NCBI GenBank assembly: GCA_013400115.1
Contig: VXBP01001912.1
Span: 46,142-110,141 of the forward strand
Reading direction: 5' to 3'
Length of the DNA stretch: 64,000 nucleotides
DNA from: Rhinopomastus cyanomelas
Lineage: Eukaryota > Chordata > Aves > Bucerotiformes > Rhinopomastidae
Shown: in pieces, positions 55,823 to 64,000 of the stretch
Position numbering within the stretch: the first letter of the stretch is position 1
How the letters are laid out: each line of letters begins with the position of its first letter
Notes under the pieces: model-generated
Told to the model about the DNA's origin: nothing
The model's database searches: none
Seen by the model: only the letters and a program-made list of their open reading frames with translations
Program-made: the position numbers and the translations under genes

Positions 55823-56225
55823 ACGTCTGCCACATATATAAGTTAACTACATTTTTAACACTACTGTGGCCTTCAGCCCTCCCCCTTCTCCATCCATCTC
55901 ACCTCTACCAGGGGGTAAACATCTAGCTGGGCTGCTGTAAGCTCAGTCCTGTAGCACAGTATATCCAGTACCTTTAATGACACAGCTAGGTGTCTATCTA
56001 GTTATCTATTACACTTTTATAATTTAGATGAGTCTCAACCAAATGTTTCAGGCACCAATCCAACACACCACAGTGCAACAGGCTGTGACATCTTTGTGCT
56101 TCTGTGGCTTTATGAGGGCTGGATTGGCACTAATTTGGAATTAAAGGAAGGCTAGCTATACGGCTAATGTAGGCTTTTGACCCCAGTCTTATCAGTTCTA
56201 CAGCTGTTTGAATAAAGTTAAATCC
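55823..56225. other. unassigned spacer
   Basis: Nothing recognised between two minus-strand CR1 copies. Confidence 0.5.
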
Positions 56226-56941
56226 CAGAATTACAGAACATTAGAGATTGGAAGGGACCTCGAAGACCATCTAGTCCAATCCCCCTGCCACAGCATCTAG
56301 ATCAAGTCGCACAGCAACATATCCAGGTGGGTTTTAAACGTCTCCAGAGAAGGAGACTCCCACAACTCCCCTGGGCAGCCTGTTCCAGTGCTTTGTCACA
56401 CTCACTAGGAACAAGTTCCTTCTCACATTCATATGGAACCTCCTATGTTCCAACTGACACCCATTGCCCCTTGTCCTATCACTGGATGACATTGAGAAGA
56501 TTCTGGCTCCATCTTCCTGACACCCACTCTTCACATATTTATAGACATTAATGAGGTCACCCCTCAGTCTCCTCCTCTTCAAGCTAAAGAGACCCAGCTC
56601 CCTCAGCCTTTCCTCATGAGGGAGGTGTTCCACTTCCTTCATCATCCTCCTTGCTCTATGCTGGACTTCCTCCAGCAGCTCCATGTCCTTCCTGAACTGA
56701 GAGGCCCAGAACTGGACACCAGATGTGGCCTTACCAGAGCAGAGTAGAGGGGGACAAGAACCTCTCTCGATCTGCTAACCACCTCTGTTCTGATCCACCA
56801 GATCATCCAGGATACTGTTGGCCTTCTTGGGCCAACACTGCTCTCCAACAGGTCAGTCCCCAACCTACACTGGTACCTGGGGTTGTTCTTGCCCACATGC
56901 AAGACTCTACACTTAGCTTTGTTATATTTCATTAACATCCC
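56226..56941 (-). mobile_element. group A CR1 3' fragment, 715 bp
   Basis: Minus strand. The start is MLMKYNKAKCRVLHVGKNNP (near 56938), then YQCRLGTDLLESSVG. A deletion removes the GERDLGVL and MSQQCALVAK blocks, and the sequence resumes with WIRTEVVSRSREVLVPLYSA. A second frame (56684-56334) reads MELLEEVQHRARRMMKEVEH, LRELGLFSLKRRRLRGDLIN, DRTRGNGCQLEHRRFHMNVR and VTKHWNRLPRGV. The 3' UTR is GATTGGAAGGGACCTCGAAG with a weak tail at 56226. Confidence 0.95.
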
Positions 56942-57245
56942 TAATAACTGAAAAAGTGCCTTTTAACTATTCTACTGGCAAAATGTGCAGTGATCACATA
57001 GACCCTACATGTGAAACAAAATGTGATGAGCATCAACACTAACAGGCCGAGTACTCCAAGGCAGCTCAATGAGGAGATACCTACAACAGAGGAAGGATTT
57101 GCAGCTGCTGAATGGATGAACAAATTTTATGTCCAAAAGCAAATATAAATGCAAATTTATACAGCAAGGGGAACAAAAGAGTCACTGTACCTGGCTGTAG
57201 AAGTGTCCAGCATCAGTCTATGCTTGTAATACATCTCTAACAGAA
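56942..57245. other. unassigned DNA
   Basis: Nothing recognised in about 300 bp. Confidence 0.5.
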
Positions 57246-57275
57246 ATGATTCTGTGATCTATGATTCTATGATTC
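57246..57275 (+). repeat. CR1-type octamer tail without a CR1 body
   Basis: ATGATTCTGTGATCTATGATTCTATGATTC consists of three to four ATTCTATG-type octamers, the terminal repeat of CR1. No GAGGTCCCTTCC motif or other CR1 3' UTR sequence precedes it. It could be an extremely truncated insertion, a decayed copy or a chance microsatellite. Confidence 0.6.
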
Positions 57276-57776
57276 AGTACTTCTGATACAGAGCTCAGCT
57301 TGTGGTTAGAGGAATCAAGGTTCTTATCAGTGAAAGGGGCTTTCTTTGGAGGCAGAGCCAGCACTTGACATCACTGCTCAAACCTTCCCTAAACAAGTCA
57401 ATGTTTGCTCTAATGCAGAGTCCAATCAAAGCACTCACTTTTGGAGTACTCCTTTGCTTGAAATATCTTAAAGATCACTTTTCAGAGTACAGATGCTTGA
57501 TATTTTTCTGCTGATACCTGTGACAAAGATCATTACACATGTTTTAATACCAGTCTAGACATATTGACCCTTTCAGACAAAAAAAACCCTGAAGTGTTCA
57601 GAGATTTTTATCCATGTGTAAAGATGAGGTAGTGTAGTATCATCCACCTATCAACCTCAGCTGAGGACCTAGATGAAGGACAGCTACCCTCAGCATCCAC
57701 AGGACAAAAAAAAAAAATAAAAATGGGGCTCCGAGTTATTCAGCTCCCTGGAAAAATAAATGGCCTTGTGCCACTG
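57276..57776. other. unassigned DNA with an A-rich run
   Basis: Contains an A-rich run at about 57705-57722. No other repeat or gene recognised. Confidence 0.5.
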
Positions 57777-58322
57777 TCACAGAATCACTAAACTATTGAA
57801 GCTGGAAAAGATCTCTGAGCTCATCCAGCCAGACCAGGACCTAACATCACCACAGTCAGGCTGTCCTTCAACACCTCCACAGGTGGAGACTCCACCACTG
57901 CCCTGGGCCATCTCTTCCAGTGTCTGATCACCCATTCCGTGAGGACAGGCTTCCTAACATGCAACCTAACCCTCCTCTGGCAGCTTCACCCCCTGCCCTC
58001 TTGTCCTGGCGCTAGCTGCCTGGGAGAAGAGCCTGATCCCCACCTGACTACAACCTCCCTTCACGGAGTTGTAGAGAGAGAGAGAGAGAAAGTCCCCTCT
58101 GGGTTGTCTCCAGGCTGAACACCCCCAGCTCCCTCAGCCTGTCCTCATCAGACTTTCCCTCCAGTCCCTTTCCCAGCCTTGTCGCTCCTCTGGACCCACT
58201 CCAGCCCCTCAATCTCTTTCATGAAGTTAGGGGCTCAGAACTGCCCCCAGTACTTGAGAGGAGGCCTCTCCAGTGCTCAGTACAGAGGGAGAATTACGGA
58301 CCTATTCTGCTGCCCACAGTCT
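57777..58322 (-). mobile_element. group B CR1 3' fragment containing a GA microsatellite
   Basis: Tail side at 57777 (TCACAGAATCACTAAACTAT), then GAAGCTGGAAAAGATCTCTG, CACTGCCCTGGGCCATCTCT, GGACAGGCTTCCTAACATGC, TGGGAGAAGAGCCTGATCCC and GCTCCTCTGGACCCACTCCA, to the CCTCTCCAGTGCTCAGTACA block equivalent to VRPPLKYW/LYSALER. It is about 545 bp, with a roughly 25-bp deletion near 57853 relative to sister copies. Confidence 0.94.
58073..58089. repeat. (AG)n microsatellite grown inside CR1
   Basis: About eight AG dinucleotides replace the GTAGAGAGGGAGAAGG sequence seen at the same place in other group B copies (for example near 60761-60777). The repeat clearly arose after insertion. Confidence 0.85.
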
Positions 58323-60451
58323 TCATAATGTTAGATGAATATCAGACAAAATGCTTGGGACATCATAGCTGTAGGAGGTACAGGCACGCTTGGAGGATGC
58401 AAAAATGTAAATAATAATTACCATCATCATCTTGAGACAGTTCACTCTTATTTCCTAACAGTTACATTTTCCCATAGCTGCTCCTTATGGGAGTTCATCT
58501 TTCTACCAAATGCTCCTGAAACCTGAAGACTGTAGGTCACAGTCTTGTAATACGAAAGGCATGAAAACGCTGATGGCAGCAGAGAAAGGAGGGTAAGGAC
58601 TGAAAGGAAAAGCCAGTTTATAGGCTTTCCAATCAGTCTCTCATAGTTCATCAATTATCTGCTCACGAGACATTTGAGAGAGTCTTTATAATGCCCTTTG
58701 CCCCTTAATCCACTACTCAAATCCAGTATTGACAAGAGCTGCATCCAAGGTAAGTGCACACGGCAGTGCATTTAGAAACAAATCAACATGAACAGTGTCG
58801 TCCTGGCATCAGTCCCCTGGCACAGGAATAGCTGCAAGACACCTCCTATGAGCTAGAAAGATGCAAATAGAAAATAATTCTGGCTTCAGGTAAATCCTGT
58901 GGAGACCTGTTTTGCAAGCGCTTTGTGACCAGTTCTGCCCTGTACACTGAGTGTGAGCATCAACCGTTCCTGCTGGAGCAAAAGCAATGTGTGGTAGCAG
59001 CTGATGGTAGTAGCTATATTTGCTCCATTTGTGAAACACATCTGGAGCAAGATCTTGTTTATGGGAAGAAGTATAACTGATTGTATTCAATCCCAACACA
59101 ACAGTACGAGTTGAGTTACACCAGGATGCGCTACTCAGTGTTGGCTCTTGGCACAGAAGATACCTGAGCAGTTCCCGTGGTGCCACATATGTAAACAAGA
59201 AGGGTTGCAGTGGAACACACAAAACAATAGCATTTCCCAGTTCAGAACCCCAATTCATTCTTTCTGAAGAAGAACTTAACGGCATGGCTGCGCCTGCTCT
59301 CCAAGAAGGCAAGAAACAGCTTTGACAACTACTCAAAAAAGGAGCTCATAATAATTTGACATTTTCTCTAGTGCCCCAAATGCTACTATAGTTTAGGAAT
59401 ATGTTGTCTTAAAAAAACCCCAAAGCTAAATACAGAAGTCTAAATGGTAAATTCTAAATTCACATAGCCTTCCAAAGCAGACTCTGAAGATGAAGGAAAG
59501 CAAGGTGATGCTGCAACTTCTGCAAGGGAACAAGGCTCCTACATAAAGGAAATTAAACGGGAACATTGAAGTAAATCAATTTAACATTTCTAAACCAAGT
59601 GCACACCAGGATGGAATCTAACAGGGTTCCCCTTTTGTTCTGTTGATGGCTTTCAAGTCTGTACCACAGAGGCATGATAAAAAACACAGACGCCAGGACA
59701 AAGGCCTCCACCAGCAGTTATCAAGGAAAGCTCTTGACAAGATCCACAGTACAGGCTTGGGCTTGTTTTATGCTGTGGAGCATTCCCAAAAGGTTAAATC
59801 TGCTCAAGCTGTGATGTGCTCAGGGGAGAACTATCAGTAGAGGCAATTTCCATCACAACACAGCCTCTGGTACATTGTTGACCCACAGAAATGTACACAA
59901 GTTCAAAGCCTCCGAAGACCAGGACCCAGTTCAGAGGTCTGGTTATTCACTGAAACGCTAACTCTCATAAAGAGAATCTAACTCCAGCATCACAATGAGC
60001 TCTCTCCTCTGCTTCTCCGCCTCTTGCTCCTACCACTTTTCCACAGCATACAGCAGTTCTGATAACAGCAACATCTAATTTTGTCACTAGTAATCAGACC
60101 TTTCAGAACACATAGAAATGACTGAGCCTGAAAGAATAACCACTCTTCTGCCTTCCCCCCCACCCATGCATGCTGCCTTCCATGTGCAAGCAGGGATTTT
60201 CCCCTTGCTGGTTTCTTTCATGCTTTATCCTTGTGATACCATGTACCTGTTGATGTATGCAGGGAGTCTTCCTCATAGAGCTCTTTATTGCTGTTCAATT
60301 CAAAAAAGACATTTACATAACTATCCCCATGCAGTAAAATGGTTCCTGCTACCCTTCAGTCAGTGTCACAACCCAGAGTATGGAATAAGAATAGATTTAT
60401 ATTTTAATAATGTCTGTAAAAGGCACATGAATGCCATGTTCCAGCATCACT
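58323..60451. other. unassigned DNA, about 2.1 kb
   Basis: No CR1 or gene recognised. A 175-codon minus frame (58809-59336) has no domain and no splice or promoter context. It is listed as unsupported. Confidence 0.5.
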
Positions 60452-61313
60452 TATTATTGAGGCTGGAAAAGCCCTCTGAGCTCATCCAACCCAGACCAGG
60501 ACCTAACATCACAATAGTGGCCACATCAGGGCACTAAGGGCCACAGCCAGGCTGTCTCAAACACCTCCAGGGATGGGGACTCCACCACTGCCATTGACAG
60601 TCTATTCCAGGCTCTGATCACCCTTTCCCTGAGGAAAGGCTTCCTAACATCCAAGCTAACCCTCCTATGGCAGCTTTAGGCCCTGCCCTCTTATCCTGAC
60701 ACTGGTTGCCTGGGAGAAGAGTCTGACCCCCCACCTGACAACAACCTTACTTCAAGGAGTTGTAGAGAGGGAGAAGGTCCCTACTGAGCCTCTTTTTCTC
60801 CAGGCTAAACACCCCAACTTCCCTCAGCCTCCCCCCATCAGACTTTCCGTCCAGTCCCTTCCCCAGCCTCCCTAGTATCAAGGATAGGGGGAGAATTACA
60901 TCCTTAGTCCTGCTAGCCACACTATACCTCATACAAGCCAGAATGCCATTAGACTTCTGGGCCACCTGGGCACCCTGCTGGCTCCTGTTTAGCCAGTTGT
61001 CACCCAGCACTGCCAAGTCCCTCTCTGCCAGGCTGCTTTCCAGTGACTCATCCCCTAGTCTGTAGCTGCAGGGGGTTATTGGACCAAAGTGTAGGACCCT
61101 GGCCTTGGCTCTGTTAAATCTCATCCCCTTGGCCTCAGCCCATTGACCCAGTCTGTCCAGATCTCTCTACAGCATCTTCCTACTCTCTAGCAGAGCAACA
61201 TTCCCCCCCAACTTAGTGTCAGCTATGACTTTACTACGAGTAGACTCGATCCCCTCAGCCAGGTCATCAGTGAAGATGTTGATTAGAACTGGGCTCCGTA
61301 ATGATCCATTGAA
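60452..61313 (-). mobile_element. group B CR1, 860 bp, reaching the RT active site
   Basis: Minus strand from INIFTDDLAEGIESTRSKVI (near 61300) through the KLGG block and GQWAEAKGMRFNRAKARVLH. It continues with SYRLGDESLESSLAERDLAV, the GDNWLNRSQQGAQVAQKSNG block and ILACMRYSVASRTKDVILPL, then a deletion of the RPHLEY/ERVQRRA region, then REVGVFSLEKKRLSRDLLPL. The 3' UTR is GAGGCTGGAAAAGCCCTCTG at 60459. The FADD catalytic motif reads VIAD (61218-61229). Among the 3' fragments this copy reaches furthest 5' in contiguous sequence. Confidence 0.95.
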
Positions 61314-61400
61314 TGGACCTGAGACCCAAAGGCTACTTCTCAAATGTCTTGATATCAGGAAGGTTAGGATGAGAGGAACACTTTGAAAGGTGTCAGAGGT
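61314..61400. other. short unassigned flank
   Basis: Flank of the CR1; nothing recognised. Confidence 0.4.
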
Positions 61401-61460
61401 ATTTATATCAAGGAAATATTTATAGCAAGAAAATATTTATATTAAGGATGTATTTATATG
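61401..61460. repeat. 17-bp AT-rich tandem repeat, about 3.5 copies
   Basis: Units start at 61401, 61418, 61435 and 61452, each beginning ATTTAT and following the pattern ATTTATA--AAG-A-AT. Exact 17-bp periodicity is kept although about a quarter of positions vary between units. Confidence 0.8.
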
Positions 61461-62729
61461 TTTCTGAACTTTATAGGTAAAGTGCACCTTCAAGGTAGCT
61501 TCAGCAGGGTTCACCAGATTCTGGGCACTGCTTTTTTTTTAAGAATAGATTTTTTTAAAAACAACTACTGTATCAGAGAAAATACATTGTCAGTTTCACT
61601 TCAGAACGAGTTCTTCAGGCTTTCCCGCTCAAACAAGCTTCTATACCTTTAGCAGTGAGAAGGGAACAGAAGTGGGGACAAGACTCTTCAGGACCAGATC
61701 ACCAGTGTGTCCTGCAGCACTACCCTTAGGTTCAGCCAGCACCCCTCTTCCTTAGGTGAATCACAAACACAACAGAAGAAACTGCTCCAGCCTCCAAGGA
61801 AGGCAGCCAAGTGGTGCTTGGAGCAGGTTGGGGACCACTGCAGGCCAAAGTCAACACCTCAGCAAGAATATCTTGTGCATAGCTGCATGGGTTGCTGTCC
61901 TAACCCAGCTTTGCTTGAGAAGGGAAAGGCCTCAGCACTAGATCTGCTGCTTTAGTGCTGCTAAGGGCTGAACTGCAGCCACTCTGCTGCAAGTGGACTA
62001 TCTCCTACTCAACAAGATTCAGCTGATCTATTCATGTCTTGACAGTAAAGGCAGCTGCAGTAGGTCAGATCAAAAGTCCATTCAGATTAGTACTTTTTCT
62101 CAGTGTACTTAGCCAAAAGCCATCACCTGAAGGTTATCAGTACTGGCCACAAGGCTCCTCGAGCACCACAGTGCTTGAGCCCTGCACACTCATGGCATTT
62201 AGATCTCCACAGTGCCTTACTGATATCTGAGTGCCTTGTTGGCACTCCTCCCTCTTCACTGTGCAAGCAGAGGTCTCCCCTGAGGCAGGTTAGTGTGGCT
62301 GTGCTCACCAGCTTCACTCATTCCCAAGAAACGAGAAAGCAGAACAAGTGTATGGCTTACTAAATGCTGCTTCAAGCTTGCCCCCATTAAAAAAAAACAA
62401 GTAAACCAAAGAAAAACTAAACAAAAATGCCTGCAATGAAACAAAACCACATACAGGAGCCTCTGAAATGGAAGAAAACCCCCTCCTGTACCTCCTAAAA
62501 AGAGCTCAAGTGAAAATGCTTATCTCAAAAGGTAGATGCAGGGCCAGGTTAGCTCAAGACAACCTTGTGCAGTGGGGGCTGTAGGAAGGGAAGTGCTGGT
62601 GTGGGTGGGAATGGCTACTAGCCAAGGGCTGGCAGACAGCTCTAGGAGGGGAACGTGTTTCTGGTTGAGCTATTCCTTGCTTACTATTTGTAGTATGGAA
62701 ACACTGTGTTATGATGAGCCAGAGGAGAG
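61461..62729. other. unassigned DNA, about 1.3 kb
   Basis: No CR1 or gene recognised. A-rich runs near 62388-62430. Confidence 0.5.
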
Positions 62730-62925
62730 GACGTGATATATAGAGGAGAGCTTTTCAACTTGGAAATAAACTACCTCAGGGCCTTAATGAACAGCCTGGA
62801 GAAGGGGGAGCAAGGGACGGTTACTCATTTTTGTAATAGATTGCAATGAGAGTAGGAGGAAACTGGGAGAATTATCAGGTGGCAGGTTTAAAAAGACACC
62901 AAGAGTTGCTCTTTCACACATATAT
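62730..62925 (+). mobile_element. ancient CR1/L3-like LINE 3'-coding fragment
   Basis: Colinear weak match to the C-terminal coding part of an old amniote CR1/L3-type LINE: GAGAGGACGTGATATATAGA (the KRRxRGD-I equivalent), AAGGGGGAGCAAGGGACGGT, TACTCATTTTTGTAATAGAT, AACTGGGAGAATTATCAGGT, GGCAGGTTTAAAAAGACACC and TTGCTCTTTCACACA (the RFK-N-xxYFFT equivalent). It is much more diverged than avian CR1 copies and has no tail. It ends next to a short (AT)n run at 62920-62931. Confidence 0.5.
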
Positions 62926-64000
62926 ATATAAGCTGTGCTGAGACACCACTGATGTCAAAAATAAAACCAAGGTAAAAATAAAATGGTTAGAGACAAATGA
63001 AAACATGGGTTCAGCGAGGGCTCTTAAATACGGAGTGAAAAGGCATGAAGCCCATGAACTGCTAGATGGTAGGGCAAGGTGAGGGGAATACCACCCTGTG
63101 CTCCCTCACTTCTCGTATGTTTTCCTTAAACCTCTGCCGCTAGTGAAGAGGTACTGAGCAAGATAAACTCTCTGGCTACCCTGAATTGCTGCTCTTATTC
63201 CCCAAATTCAATAGAGTCTTTCAGCAGCCACTTGTTAGAGCATTTGCTTCTGCTGTCACCGTTATAATGGAGTGTGCCAAGATGTATGGAAATTAATTAT
63301 CCCTTTTTATTTCTGGAATGTAGGCTGTAGGGATCTGACATTTAATGCATCAAACGCTCTGCATATGTTCTATATCTGGTAAAAGCACTTCTCACAACTT
63401 CATCAACAAGTTATGGTTCACAGTCCTGATACGATTATAACATTACTTCCTACTGTCAGAGCGTGTTTACTGCACCAGCTTCATGAATATGGCTCAGAGC
63501 CACCCAGCGTAGAGAAGTGCTGGTTCCTCTAATCAGTGACAAACCACAGCCTAAACTTGGAGGAGAAAGTCCTACTTATTCACTATCTCACGTCAAGGGG
63601 AAAAATAACACTTTCCCCTGCAATGACTGTGTTGAAGAAATCCTCCATCAGGATTTAATAATGGAAGATGATAATATCTCTGTATTGCTGTCATGCTCTG
63701 GTCCCAGCTCATTTGACAAATGCTGTCAGGCAGGATGAAGGAAAAAGTCTTATTTTTCTATAGGCCAAGTTCTTTTAAAGCCAAAGTGCATTTATTCCTG
63801 AGATACAGTTTTGCTCTGCCTCCATCCCCTGCCACAACAGTGCCCCTCAGTCACTCCCTACAGTGACCCTCAGACCCTGCATAACACATGTCTCTTCCTG
63901 ACCCATTCTTCATCTATTGTCTTACTACCTGTTCACAAATATGGTCCTACCTGTTCCCTCCCAATCCCACCCTTGATTGGGTCCCCTTTCCCCTGCTCCA
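62926..64000. other. unassigned DNA to window end
   Basis: No repeat or gene recognised. The stretch 63240-63480 (GGAAATTAATTATCCCTTTT, GACATTTAATGCATCAAACG) is AT-rich and unique-looking, and could be conserved non-coding DNA. No exon is supported. Confidence 0.4.

Noticed and set aside
58809..59336. 175-codon minus-strand frame
   Set aside because: No domain or conserved motif and no exon signals. Treated as chance.
1..64000. tRNA, rRNA, snRNA or microRNA genes
   Set aside because: No cloverleaf-like A/B box pairs or other RNA gene landmarks were recognised by eye. A tRNAscan-SE or Rfam scan would be decisive.

Overview
This window reads as non-coding vertebrate DNA, almost certainly avian, dominated by truncated CR1 (chicken repeat 1) non-LTR retrotransposons. 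The evidence is about 43 separable CR1 pieces on both strands. They share the CR1 ORF2 C-terminus (LRELGLFSLEKRRLRGDL, FHIN-RRNFF, EHWNRLP, ESPSLE-FKTRLD), the 3' UTR motif GAGGTCCCTTCCAA and ATTCTATG-type octamer tails. My hand total is about 18.5 kb of CR1 in 63.4 kb of called bases (roughly 29%). That is far above the usual bird level and fits a CR1-expanded lineage such as woodpeckers and relatives (Piciformes). The clade is an inference from repeat load, not from a marker gene.

No host exon, tRNA, rRNA, snRNA or CRISPR array could be supported. The longest open frames are CR1 ORF2 remnants (for example 33118-33810, 230 codons), antisense shadows of CR1, or unsupported chance frames.

Layout. 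1-4145: CR1 fragments on both strands, including a head-to-head pair, plus an LTR remnant near 2.6-2.8 kb. 4148-10704: mostly unassigned DNA with one CR1 nested inside another (6079-6633), a CR1 broken at a single N (7669) and a 24-bp minisatellite. 10705-15844: five CR1 pieces. 15845-18364: unassigned. 18365-31735: dense CR1 of several ages, including an ancient CR1/L3-like reverse transcriptase fragment and a 607-bp assembly gap inside a CR1 (28000-28606). 33085-33907: the best-preserved, youngest-looking CR1. 35479-47632: dense CR1, with a young-in-old composite broken by a second single N (38938) and a probable 5'-inverted insertion (41391-42380). 47640-48133: an LTR-like block. 48134-55325: a conspicuous 7.2-kb stretch without CR1. 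55326-61313: four long CR1 copies, all minus strand, plus a tail-only remnant. 61314-64000: unassigned DNA with one very old CR1-like fragment.

CR1 copies fall into informal groups by their 3' ends; these are my labels, not database names. Group A: youngest, 3' end reading GATTGGAAGGGACCTC on the minus strand. Group B: GAGGCTGGAAAAGCCCTC. Group C: GATCAGGTTGCCCA-AGCCTTGTCC. Group D: LHQGRFR coding variant. Group E: GTTGCCCAAGGAAGTTGTGGCT. Group F: ATCAATCCAGCCCTCAGCCC. No previously undescribed functional system was found. The most useful observations concern CR1 insertion mechanics and assembly breaks inside CR1.
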